A stretch of DNA of 64,000 nucleotides. Origin: Cladophialophora immunda (Eukaryota; Ascomycota; Eurotiomycetes; Chaetothyriales; Herpotrichiellaceae). The position numbers and the translations under genes were made by a program. Shown in pieces: positions 11,614 to 23,258 of this stretch; within the stretch, counting starts at the first letter, position 1, and each line of letters begins with the position of its first letter. The stretch covers positions 5,850,485 to 5,914,484 of the forward strand of contig NW_015622542.1 in NCBI RefSeq assembly GCF_000835495.1. The letters are read 5' to 3'. Below the pieces are notes generated by a model that was given only the letters and a program-made list of their open reading frames with translations, did no database searches and was not told the DNA's origin.

Positions 11614-12664
11614 ATGTCCTCAGTCCCGCCAGGAGGGCTGATTCTCGTCTCCGGCGCCAACGGCTACATCGCCAGCGTCGCCATCCAAGTGTTCCTACAG
11701 CGAGGCTACCGCGTCCGAGGGACCGTGCGCGACATCGTCCCCAACGCCTGGATGAAGGGGTACTTCGGCTCTCGATTCGAACTGGTCGAAGTGCCCGACA
11801 TCAGTTCGCCGGGTGCCTTCGCCGAGGCCATCAAGGGCGTGGACGGCATCGCCCACGTGGCCATGAACATGGACATGGACCCGCACCACCACGCCGTCAT
11901 TGAGGACACCATCAACGCGAACCTGCACCTCCTCGCGGCCGCGGCCCGGGAGCCCAGCGTCAAGAGCGTCGTCGTCACCTCCTCGTCGGCGGCCTGCGCG
12001 ATCCCGACCACGGGGGCGGCGTACAAGATCGACCCGACGACATGGAACACGGCGGCGATCGAGCAGACCTCGCGCCCGTGGGGGCGAGGGCAACCCGCGC
12101 TGGCACGGCCTGCTCCTGTACGGGGCGTCCAAGGCGCGCGGCGAGCAAGAGGCCTTTGCGTGGGTGCGCGCGCACAACCCGCCCTTCTCCTTCAACACGG
12201 TCGTGCCGAACGTCAACTTCGGCACCGCCGTCGCGCCCGCGGCCAAGGGGTACGCCGCGGCGCCGTCGATCCTGCCGCCGCAGTGGTACGTCGACGTCGA
12301 GGACACGGCGCTGCTGCACCTGGGCGCGCTGACGCTGGCCGACGTGCGCGACGAGCGCCTGCTCGCGTTCGCGGGCCGGTTCTCGTGGTCCCAGATCCTC
12401 AGTATCTTGCACAGACGGTACCCGCGGGACAAGATCTTGCTGGAATCGGTGGGGGATGAGCCAGTCGTCGATGCCGGCGAGGTGGACAACGCGCGCAGCG
12501 TCGAGGTGCTGAGGAAGATGGGGAAACCCCAAGGGTTCACCTCGCTGGAGGATACGCTCGTCAAGGCCGTGGATGTGATCCTGGAGAACCAGTCCAAGAA
12601 CGTCCCCAAGACGACGATTGACCTTTATTACGAGGCTCTGGCTAGCCCATCTTCTGGGCAATAG
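11614..12664 (+). CDS. Extended SDR reductase, apparently frameshifted
   Basis: Family features continue across two frames. The first, from ATG 11614, has the Rossmann motif G14-A-N-G17-Y-I-A20, then VRGTVRD, IAHVAMN, VVVTSSSAAC and YKIDPTTWN. The second carries the catalytic Y-G-A-S-K, VVPNVNFG and the C-terminal substrate-binding part to the stop at 12664. The frames meet at a run of five G (12080-12084). Reading four G gives one continuous 349-residue protein of normal length. The family is the NAD(P)-dependent dihydroflavonol-reductase/cinnamoyl-CoA-reductase/methylglyoxal-reductase-like extended SDR group; substrate unknown. No plausible intron explains the join. It is either an assembly error or a recent inactivating insertion. 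Its divergent neighbour is a damaged regulator, which favours real decay. Confidence 0.78.
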
Positions 12665-13082
12665 TTGAAAGGCTGTAGAAGGCCGTATTGAAGAGTAATA
12701 GAGGGCACCGTTGATGGTGGCCTTGTCGAGTTCATGCTTCGTGTCCCGATCCGACTCCGCGATTTGACGCATCTCATTGGCGGAACAAAGCTGTGCTGAT
12801 TCGTGCGGCCGCTGAAAGCACATCCTCTGTACTTATAGTAAGCACTGATTGAAGATGCTAAGCGACATATTTGGTTAGATAAGATTCGATACGCTGTATT
12901 ATTTTTTGCGCATGACTTGCAGGGTTCGATGACAAGTTCACATCACTCATTAATGGAGGAGTTTTCAGTACGAGGCACTCGACAGCCCGGACTCTCCTAT
13001 CGGCTTGGAGCTTCACAACGCCTCATTTCACCAACTCCTTCTTCGGCGACATGTATTGATCCGCGACAAGGAATGTCCTATA
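12665..13082. other. intergenic, convergent 3' ends
   Basis: The 418 bp lie between the SDR stop and the carboxypeptidase stop. No gene or notable repeat is visible. Confidence 0.45.
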
Positions 13083-15065
13083 TTAATATCCACGTCTTGC
13101 AAATCGACCTGGGATCACCGGACCTTTCGGCACCGACGCCGCCGCCGCCGACCCTCCAGAACTCGACGAGCTGGTTGGGAGCGGCACAAAACTCTCCGTG
13201 TGAGTGGCACTGGGCTTGCCCTTGGTTCCTCCCTGTGTCCCGTTCACGTGCATTGTGCCTGTGGCAATGTCCAAGCCATTGATTGCGCGGCTGAAGAAGC
13301 CCAGCGCGGCAATTGGCTGGTAGTACGGAACCTCATGGCCTGACTCATAAATGCGCGTGAAGGAGAAGTTGCCGTATTCACGAGTCTCGCCGTACTCGAC
13401 GCCATCGACCACGAACGGTGTATACCCCGACGCCTTGAACTGGGCAGCGTGGGGCCACTTGGCAGCCAGGGAAACGGCTTGTCCGCCATACCAATTGCAG
13501 ATATAATCCGCGTCCCCGTAGACAAGGGTTACGCGGACAGAGGATGAATTGAGGATCTCCTCCAGATCGTCGATGAAGTTAAAGTAGATGAAATCGCCAG
13601 TCTGCTGGAATGCGTAGTAGACCTCATCATTGGAGTCCGAGGTGTAGTTTGTGTCAACACCCAGGGCTTGTTGTGTCGAGGGCAGGTTGAGGAAGTCGAT
13701 GAAGTAAGTGGGCGGGGTAGGGTCGTCATACGGGTGCCGAATGTCATAGACGCCACGGCCGCCGTAGTAGTAGTACGGTGACTCGACGTTATCACGACAC
13801 ATGTCCTCGGCCTCGGTGCATACGGCTTGGCCTGTGAGGGTGCTAGTGTCGGCAATGGCGCACAGGGAGATCTGGTCCAGGCAGCCGTCCGCCATGTAGC
13901 AGGCGAAGGTCATATAATCATAGACGGTGTCGTTCACGGCTTTGATTCCGTAAGTATTGTTGTTGGCGAAGATCGGGTAGTATGGCGCCTGAACGTATTC
14001 GTCCACAATCCCATTCATGATTCCCAGGTTCACGAACTCGAACGATTTTCCGGTTTGGGTCCCGTTAGCAATGGCTTCGTTTTGCTGATAGAAGTAGTTG
14101 AAGAAGGCAGGGCCGTAATGTCCTATGTCAGTTGTCAATTATGTGACATGCGAGGAGAGGGGTCCCATCTCACCTCCATAAGATTCGGTCCACAGGTTAA
14201 ACTTGGTTGATTGGACCTTTGAATCAAGCTGGGGCAATGCTGCGTAGAATCCCTGAAGTACCTCCCAGGCAGCGATCGCGGCAAGATCAGTAGTATCTAC
14301 AGCACAACCATGAGTACATGCGCGATGTGCACTCCTAGTTTCAGCGGACTCACCAATCTCGGTCGCATTGATTATTGGGTATCTGCCGGTTACATTGGCC
14401 TCTGATGGAGGCACGAATTGTCCGAAGTTGGGATCAAGCGAGCCGGGGCCCTGCACCCGAAAATCAGTTCCATCTCTTGTGGTCAAGTGGCTTCAGTGCC
14501 CTCACCTTTGAGCCGTATGAGAAACCCACGCCCAATGGCTGGCTGAGGAAGATCATGTTCGAAGCCTCATTCCATGCGTGCGGATTGAGGTGCGTGGTCA
14601 AATTTTCGGTGACATTGCACGGGCCAAGCTCTGGAAGACGTAGTCAGCCACAGACTCGGGATCGATTCAAGTTGCTTCAAAGTCCTCACCTTGGAACATT
14701 CCGATCAAGGAATCACTTCCAGGTCCGCCATTGAGCCATAGCGTGATAGGGTCATTGGCTGGGTCGTTTCTAGACTCAAAGAACCAGAAGAAGCTATGAA
14801 CATCCGGAGCAAGGTTGACAAAGCCTGCGTATGAATTGACGCCTGGTGTCGTCTCACAGACGCCCTCTTTGCCCGGTTCCTTGTAGGTGATGTTCACGCC
14901 ATTTGGAGTGACGATTGTCTGAACGCCGGTAGGCTCTGCTGGTAGTTGTCGAGGCAAGACCTGAAGCTTTGGCCCAGGGGCCCTTCTGTTGTGCACCGTA
15001 GGTCCTTTCACCGCCGAGACACCAGCGGCGAGCGCGGTGATGAGGGTGAGCTTTGCAACGTGCAT
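13083..15065 (-). CDS. Secreted serine carboxypeptidase (S10)
   Basis: Five exons: 15065-14690, 14630-14506, 14450-14354, 14296-14174 and 14122-13083. The four introns are 59, 55, 57 and 51 bp and give a 586-residue protein. An N-terminal signal peptide ([18 protein letters not shown]) is followed by a propeptide-like stretch. S10 hallmarks are in order: [35 protein letters not shown], the nucleophile motif ESYGGHYGP (Ser238), GDADYICNW (Asp446) and [11 protein letters not shown] (His503). The triad is therefore complete. The Ser-rich C-terminal tail may be glycosylated. It should remove C-terminal residues from peptides at acid pH, outside the cell or in the vacuole. The family is certain; the exact location is inferred. 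Confidence 0.93.
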
Positions 15066-17035
15066 TGCGAGACGTGCTCAAGTCACTGGAGGTGGAGGAG
15101 AGAGAGTGGGAATTTGGGGAGCAGGACCAAGTGAAAATTCTCCTTCACTTTGTCTCAAACCAAACAGCTCCTGTGTAACTTTGCAACCACCTCAGAGACA
15201 CGGACAGCTGCGTGCGGGAAAGAGAGAGGGGAATCCTCCGACGGGAGTCGCACGACATCATTAAGTAGCAGATGACTTTCCTGCCTCTGATCACGATTTG
15301 GCCGCTATCTGCGCGAACTCCACGCTCTCGATGAGCAGCTTTCATTCTAGTGGCTTCACTAGCTCGAAGCTGACTGCAATTGATGGCTGGTTCATCGACC
15401 GAGGTGTGATCTCCTCGAATGGGGTTTGCAGTAACACATTGTCCAGGAGCGCATTTACCATAGTCGATGACGTTGGGCAGGACGAGAAGTAGTATTGAGA
15501 CCGGGATCCAAGCTATAGAATCCTTGACCTGTGGAGCTCGAGTCCGGTTGGACAAGCTTGAGCTTTCAGCAGTCCAGTCATGGGATTTGGCCAAACGGGA
15601 GAGCGTCCATTTCCATATGCTTCCAGTCCACATGAGGTAGGTGCGTAAGTGGATGTTACGGTAAATGCATGAATAGAAGCTTCTTTTGGCCCGGCCACGG
15701 GCGAATGTGCGCAAGGTTGCGATAAGATTGCGCCTCTCGGAGGATTCAGCTAGATCAGGATAGTCGTAGATCCTCAGCCTGTGACTTGGTCAATATGGCC
15801 AGGTACGACAAGGAACAGCCAGGGTCACCGGGGTGGTTTCATGCAGGCAATCTTCATCGCCAAAGCTTCAAGACAGCCGGCCTCCAATCACCGGTTCATA
15901 CCCCGCCTCTGCTGTTTGTCCTCCAATTTTCCAGAAACAATTGGAAGACCCTTCGGCGCTGCCGACCGGCGTGTTACCCAATGAAACAATGTCCAGCAAA
16001 CGCGACTGACCGAGAATGCGGTCTCGGTAGACTTCTTGTGCGACGGTGCAAACAGCAATGGACAAGCATTGTGTGGCAAAGCTTCCGAAGCTTCTGTGAC
16101 TTGGCGGTGATTGCAGCGGATAGTGACGGACAACCGAGGAGGGCCAGGGAGCTATGAAGCGAGCCGATGTCAAAACTAAATGGCGGAGTCTGACGAGAAG
16201 AGTGTTCCATGATGGTTACTCCGACTTATCTCTAGTCATTGTGAAGATATGTACTCTGTTGTTAAGCACAGTGATACCCATCTCCTTGTTGACTGTGTCA
16301 GCCATATCTGATCTGGCGGCTACCTCGTCGTTGTCTCGAGAGTGTGTCAGACTGCGCCATATTTTCTTCTTCTTCTTCTTCTGGAGGCTTGGTAGGTAGA
16401 TTGGTCGTGTGCATGCCTTGCCCGTCAAGGCAGAGGCCTGTTTCCGTGTGATTCGAGCGTATCTTCGGTTGGTGGGCCGGCTTGCAGCGGAAGAGGCCGA
16501 GTTGGAAGGATTCTGAAAGGCGAGCTCCCTTATCTGTCTTGCCACTGGTCATGTTTTCGATGTGACATTGCAGGGGAGAGGTTGACCGGGCCACCGCCGA
16601 TCAACTGGCGGGGTTGAATCCTCTGAGCTCCAGGTGGGGGAAGGAGGGGCCAGAAGAAGCTCCTGTGTGCCTTTCTGCATCGAGAGTACGAGAGGCCATG
16701 GGCCTGGGCATATGTGGGTAAGGCTAACAGAACGAGGCGGTCTTCCTCGTGGGCAGTGAGATTGTGGCAGGAAAAGAAATAATGAAGGGAAACTGTGGAT
16801 AGAAATGATCGTAGGGAGACTCGTCACTTGGTGCGTGTCCAACCAGCTGCGGCGTTGCAAGCCACCTCCGCATCGTCTCAAGCTCCGGCAATATCAAAGC
16901 GATCTCCAGCCTCGTCATGTCATTCTTATCTCGCAAAACTCATTTCAAGCATAACTGAGTTTGAAGCTCGTCAATAAGAGACAAGGTACAAAGACATGTA
17001 TTCATTATATATCATTTCTTGCTCGTCTCAAAACC
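15066..17035. other. Gene-free stretch with TTC microsatellite
   Basis: Nearly 2 kb between the carboxypeptidase start and the 3' end of the next regulator. Small open frames lack family motifs and I support none of them. A pure TTC tract lies at about 16364-16382. The right part probably includes the regulator's 3' UTR, the left part the carboxypeptidase promoter. Confidence 0.45.
16364..16382. repeat. (TTC)n microsatellite
   Basis: About six TTC units in intergenic DNA; ordinary slippage repeat. Confidence 0.8.
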
Positions 17036-19615
17036 TCAGGCATCGCCTTGGATGCCCAATCCCAGCACAAGCTCGTCAGCGGCGTCTAGTTCTTGTTCTG
17101 CGTAACCACATTGCTCTCGCTGCTCATCAACCTCTTCAATCGTCTCTAAGGGAAACTCTCCAGAGTTGGGAGTGTGGTTGTCCGCGTCAAATCCCTGCAG
17201 CCACTGCATGTTCAAATCCAGGCCGTCCTCAACCGTCGAAAACAAATCAGTGCCCCCCTCCAAGTCAACAAGAGTCTCAAAATCAGCGTGCGTCTGCCCC
17301 TCTGGTGCACAATTGACCACTGCGGTGTGATGGGCAATCATTTCTGCCGATGTAATAACCGGCTCTTCCTTGGTGTGGATGTTCAAGCTAGTGTCCGACT
17401 CCGGCGGGGTGTATGCGGCAATGAGGCTTCGCTCTTCCGGCGCAAGTGTCGAGTTCATGAGCAGTAGGCTAGCTGTTTGCATGGCCTCAGGAGGTGGCGT
17501 AAGCAACAACGGCGCTGGGGGAAACTTCTTCTGGTCCATCCCAATCGAGCCGGGCGAGAATGGCCCTTTCGTTCCAGCGGCCGCGGCAGCCGCATAGACT
17601 TGAGCATTGGTCTTGCGGACAGCCGCATCGAGGAACGAGAAGGCAAAATCCGCAGAAGCATACATCTCCCGCAGCCTTTGCAGGGCCTGCATGCAGAATT
17701 GGAATTTCCGAATGCTCGCTTGTCGCGTGTTGGAGTCGCTTGATTTGATATCCAGGAGATGGATGATGATTGCTGGAAGCAGGCAGGTAACGCCAGTGTT
17801 GGGGAGATATCGTATCAAATCATGCGCAAAGAGTTCTTTATACATCTCGGTAATATCATTGGCGGCCTCGCGGACCTTCCTCCTCGACAATTCTCGGAGT
17901 TCCGGGGCGACAACAACGTTGGGCGCGGACGGCAGGATTTGTGGTCGATGCAATGCACTGATCGCCGTAAGGTAGATTCCGGTCAGTAGAGCTCGGTGCA
18001 GATTGATGACCTCTCCGTCGTTGGTGCTTGTCCGCTCGCGAGAATCTGGAGCAAAGTAATGGAGCTCATGTGGGAGGTCTTTGTGCCACTGGTCGAGCGC
18101 GCGGTCACACCGAATCACGTCGCAAGGGTCTGCTGCCGACTTCTTCGGAACCAGTCTCATGGTCGTCTCTTGAGTGGCGCCGATCTTGTGGCCGAGCGTC
18201 GAGTACTGGACCGCGAGAACTTGGGTGATGCGGACACAGAGATCGGCCAGGCCGATACACATTTTGGCCAGGGTGACGCGCTTCGACGTGTCTCTCACGG
18301 CAGGACAGCCCCCGAGCATCCTACTGAGCTCGGCTGGCAGGGCATCGGTTTCAAAGTCGGAGACCTCGAGCATTGGCACGTCAAAATCTCCACTATTGAT
18401 CCGCATCGGGCGTCGCATCCCAATGGCGATCAATCGGTCTCGCATGTAGCAAGACCACCAGATGCGCTTCCAGAGACGACGCTGTTGCAAGCTCATGAGC
18501 GAAGCGTTCGAAGTATCACAGTTGAGGCCAATGGTTCGAGCAACCGAGATGGCCACACCCAGCCAGTGCCACACATCCTTTGGGTCGTCGGGATTCTCGT
18601 ACCAGTAGGTCATCAGCAAGACAGCCTGCACAACCGTGACTCGATCGACTTCGTAGTCAAAGTCATACAGGAGCTTGACTCGCTGAAAGAAGGATTTCCG
18701 GGCTGCCTTCCTGGTCATGTATCCCTGGGCAATGAGATACCGCATGTCAATGTATGCAGTCGCCGCAAACATGATGGCCTGGAAGAGCAAGAGGCTGACG
18801 GTGTTGGTCGGCTGGTTCTTTTCGACGGTGGTCAAAAAGTCCCGCAGGTCGATGATGGGAAGGAAAGGATGTACGTATTGGACGTAGCATCGAAGCAGCT
18901 CGTTCCGAAAGCCTGTCTCCGGGATCAAAAACGCCCCCTTTTTCTGCAGATACTCCAGATCTTCGGTCATGATCCTGGGAGATATGGGCTGCAAATAGGG
19001 CGGAAGGACGATGTTCAGTCGGCTCGAGTGCTGAAGGAAATAGGACATTGCCGGGGAGAGCATCGGTGGAGTGAAGTTGTTGCCGCCGACCGTAGACATT
19101 CGTCGAAAACGTTCCTCCTGGCTCAAGCGTTGGCCTTGTGTCTGGTCTAGACGGATGTTCCATTAGCGTGGGACACCAAAGCCCGAGCAAAGAGCAGACT
19201 TACAAAGCATATGGGGTTTGTGATGGACCATCTCGTCGTCCAAGGCGAGCTGGGGGTGGGTTGGCTCAGCCGTGGGCAAGGTAGGGACAAAGTTGTTGAG
19301 CTCATCAATGTCGTCGAAGATGGGAAATTGAGGAATTTCCTTCTCTTCTTCTACAGAATTGCAGGGCGAGTGGTGAAACAGCTCCCCTTCAGCATAGGAT
19401 TTTCTCCGACGCTTTCCTTCAGTGACTACGCACTCGACCTCGTCGAGGCGGCAATTCGTGCATGGAATTCCGCTCTCGACCACGTCACAACGCACTTTCC
19501 TACCACGGCAGCAGTGGCAGGCTTTGGAAGCCCTCCGCTTGACTGTCCTACCACCAGAGGACAGCCCGGCGGCGGAGGACTTCCTCTTGGGTTGGGCATG
19601 GGTAGTTGTCGCCAT
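17036..19615 (-). CDS. Zn2Cys6 regulator, CTF1/FarA type
   Basis: Two exons, 19615-19204 and 19146-17036, with a 57 bp intron (GTAAGT...TCTAG), giving 840 residues. I chose ATG 19615 because its context is good (GCCATGG) and it sits just before the basic region; a start 14 codons upstream is less likely. The zinc cluster is complete: Cys33, 36, 43, 52, 55 and 62 (C-x2-C-x6-C-x8-C-x2-C-x6-C) in ACHCCRGRKVRCDVV. The middle part (IPETGFRNELLRCYVQYVHP, then VQAVLLMTYWYE and RRLWKRIWWSCYMRDR) is the fungal-specific transcription factor domain. The whole closely resembles cutinase/fatty-acid regulators CTF1 and FarA/FarB. By family it would bind CCTCGG-type sites and control lipid or cutin breakdown genes; the target set here is inferred. 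Confidence 0.92.
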
Positions 19616-22600
19616 GGCGAGTGCAGACGGTCGAGGTGAGGTTGTACAAGAACACACAGAGGTCTTGGGACGGGCTGGGTTGAGAGTGCTGGAAGGAGCA
19701 CTTCAGCGTTTTCAAGAAGCACAGAGAAGAGGAGAAGAACAGGTGGTAGAGGGAGAGGGAGAGGAAGAGATAGCGAGGGGCAACGCAAGGTACATGTGAG
19801 GGTGCTAGGAACTGATATGGGGAAAATCTCAACGGATCCGACATGACCCTAGTTCCACCAGACTGGGCCCCAAGAACGGGGCACAATAGACTGAGTCAAT
19901 TGAACTCTCAAAGCCATGTTCCTCACCCCTACCCCGGACTACCCCGGTTCGATGGAAGTAGCAGGTTAACGATCAGCGATTGGACCAGCAAGCGATCTCG
20001 ACCGCCCCCCCGGTCGAGGCCTTGGGGTAACTGGTAGATGTAGCTAGCCACCGTGCTAGCCGTTGTCTTTTTTTTCGCGCACTTGCTGGGCCATGGGCTA
20101 GAGGTGGCTTTGACGAGAGGCGGCTGCAGGCTGCGAGTGGTGACAAGATTTTCTGTAGTCAACAAACCATAGGCCAGGCGATCCAGACTGTCGAGCACAA
20201 TCCTTCACTAAGCCACACGTGGAGAGCAGAGGAGGAACTTCCCCACTGGCGAGGGAGTCCAGCTCGGACGAAAAGGGTTGGAAGATTCATGGTAGCGTGG
20301 GCAAGAGGGAAGCTAGGCAATGTTCCGCTTAATGACAGAGGTCCGATTCTCATCCGTGCCGATTTATCCTGGCCGGGACCGTTTCAAGAGACTTACATAG
20401 TAGGGCGGATTTGTGCCGGTGGAATATGCATGCTCGGCTATTCAAGCTGTCGTGTTCTGGAGCTTGTCATTGCACAAAACTTACCGAGTCGTTGGCATCG
20501 ACACCAATTCGAGACAGTTAAGACGCCAGGGGGGGAGGCCTTAGACGAGTGTCAAGAGCCAGTCAGGTCGTCGGACAGAAAAAATTTTCGGTGGTGGTTG
20601 GAGTGCTGTGGAGAAGTACGGAGTAGGCTTTGTGCCCCGGGGGGGTGGCTCTTGTTGTGGGAGAGCACGAGGTCGAGGGAGAGAAGAGAGAAGGGAAGGG
20701 CGTGCGGCATGAGGGCGGTTCTCGAGATGCACTAGCGCGCAGTGGCAGTCTCGAGAACAGCTCGCAACTTCTCGAGACGGCGACTACTAGCTCTCTCGAA
20801 GGTTTGGCCGATGGGGCTGGCTGACACGGTGGCCACTGAGACGGCGACATGGGAAACGAATTCCATGGAGCATTGGGGGGGGCAGGGGCATGCGAAGGGC
20901 TCGAAGTCAGGTGAGTGGGATTGGGTTGGAGGGATTGACTCGGTGGCGGGAGGAGGAGATTGTGTGTGAGTGTGAGTGTGTGTACGGAGTATGGAGTGTG
21001 TTTGTGGGAAGTGAGGAGAGAAGGAGAGAAGCGGGGAAGCAGCGGACAAGGAGATGCTAGTTGGTAAGTTTTCCTCCGTAGAGAGGACAAAGACAGTCAA
21101 CAGGGAGTCAACAAGGAGTCAGCTATGTCTGACTCGCCCGCTGGAGCCGAATCTGACTCTGCTGGGATTGCGTCGGTCATCATTCTCCGGGTGTTGCGGC
21201 CTGTGCTTTGACTCGCTCCTTGCGAGTCACCTCCACTCTCTCCTCCCTCCTCCACTTCGCCCTCGCCTTTGCCCTTTCACTTTCACCTCACTGGCACCTC
21301 GCCTCCAACTCTCCCTTCTCCCTTGGCGACTCACTTGCCTGATTCAGGCACGCAGGGCTCCATGCACGGGCTACTCGTGCGAGGAAATATGGGCACATGA
21401 GACGATCTTTTCAGGATGCAATTGCTGGGCTCCAACTCTAAACAAGAATGTGCTCGCAGTCCTAGTCGCGCCCACTCTTCGACAGGTTTCGAGCTGGAGC
21501 TGGAGCTGGAGCTGGAGCTGGAGCTGGAGCTGGACCCGAGAGCCCATCCACCCCTTCGAGACAACTTCCCACCTCTTCCAGCGTGTGGGACACAATCGTC
21601 ACAAGAAGTGTCGAAAGGGTCTATCCCTACCTATATGTGATGCCCAATTCCCTCACTGCTGTCGCGCCATCCAAACCATCCTGCTCGTCGATCTCTTGCG
21701 CGGCGTCATGTAGACGAGCATCTCCAACTTGCCCCAATCAATTTCTTTGGCGATGATCGTAGCGGCCTGCTGATAGGAGAATCCTTCTGGCGGAGCCATC
21801 GTGAGGCGTTTGATAGCCCATTCCCTGCCTCAACTGAGCATAGACATGTGCTGGTGCCCCAGTCCTGGACTTCAGCGCAGAAAGTGACTCGGTTTGCGAG
21901 CACGAGATGTATATGCCAATCCTCATAGTTGAGTTGCACGGTCATTCTGTCAGGCTGTTTGATCAGTAGGCTTTACCACCGCTAACAGCGGGATGACGGT
22001 GGACATGGCATCACAATTTTGAATCCATGAACTTCTCGCCACGAACTCTGCAACCTTCGGAAGAGACTCCAGATGGTAAAGGTTGTCTTCCACCTCTTCA
22101 TATGTCAAATGGTTCCCTCTGCTGCAACAGTGCAGGTGAAGTATGGTGATTCATTCGCATTGATTTCGGTGCGAACGCCAAGCAAGAAGCAACGAAAACT
22201 GGTCGAAGTTGCGGCGGCGTTTGAACTGCGCTCGACCACGATTCTGTCCCTTTGGTAGCAGGTAAGAAGAATATTTATTTCTCGTCGTCAAGGACTCCGG
22301 GGGGTCAATCGATGGACTGGCCACATGGACAATGTTGTCGCCGTCCTCCGCAATACCTTCGACAGACGCGGCACCTGCAAAGTCGGCATTCTGGACACAA
22401 TCAAGCTTGGAGGCATCTTTAGGGTCTCGTGTCACGCAATACACCATCTGGCGAGATTCCAGGAAGGAGGATGTCGTGGATTGGTGTGGCAGTCGTGCAA
22501 ACACCAACATTGCTCCACAAAAAGACTTGGGTTGGAAAACTCCAACGATGCACGAGGATATGCACAGGGGTTCTTATCAAGTATGGGATTCTAACGAAAG

Positions 22601-23258
22601 ACATTGCTCTCATCTGTCCTGTGGATGCCGATGTGCTGCGCCTTCGCATGAACACCTCTTCCTTACCCCAACGTGTTCCGCTGTCTTGCTCCATCCCCTC
22701 ACCGGCGTTCAATTGCCGCCCATGCCTCTGGACAATTCCGGTGGAATACGAGGCGAGGAGGACACATCCTAGTGAATGTGGCACTCTCCGTTGATCCTAG
22801 TCGAAGAACTACAGATGGCACGAGGCTTGGGGAAACTGCACAAACGAAAGTTTATCGAACGTGCTACCGAGTGGGTGATAACCCCACTGCACTGTCCTTG
22901 AACCACCCTCGAACCTGGTCGCTAGGCATATGGGAAGATATCTGTGAATCTGGGCGTGATAGATTGCTACGGTGGCTCAAGAAAAATATGATAAATGGAT
23001 AGAAACCATTGAATTGACCTGGAGGCGTAGAAAACAGAGCGATAAAGATTTGCGAGATGGCTGCTCTCGACCCCAGTGCGGGGTGTTTAGCATGTGCAGA
23101 GTCAGCCTCGCCGACTCCAGTTTCAGCCTTGCGCTGACGTATTACTGTTGTCGCCGAGTGGCCTAAAATGCCAGTACGGAGTAAACGGTGAATCTCCGAA
23201 CACGTCCAATGGTGACCATCCACCACACACCAAGTCTTTGACATGCAAAGTCCTTCTC
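19616..23258. other. Long gene-free region between divergent genes
   Basis: 3.6 kb separates the start of the CTF1-type regulator from the start of the IQ protein. Open frames are short or low-complexity. It holds a GAGCTG hexanucleotide repeat (21491-21532), TG-rich DNA near 20960-20985 and three TACGGAGTA copies (20616, 20982, 23174). Much of the left part is likely a long 5' leader and promoter for the regulator. Confidence 0.45.
21491..21532. repeat. (GAGCTG)7 repeat
   Basis: Seven exact tandem copies of a hexamer. It would encode Glu-Leu repeats in one frame, but no surrounding gene is supported. Confidence 0.85.

Noticed and set aside
17996..19150. 384-codon + frame opposite the CTF1-type regulator
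   Set aside because: Lies wholly antisense to a well-supported gene and has no family features.
21054..21713. 219-codon + frame including the GAGCTG repeat
   Set aside because: The Trp/Ser run is a translated hexanucleotide repeat; no homologous features elsewhere in it.
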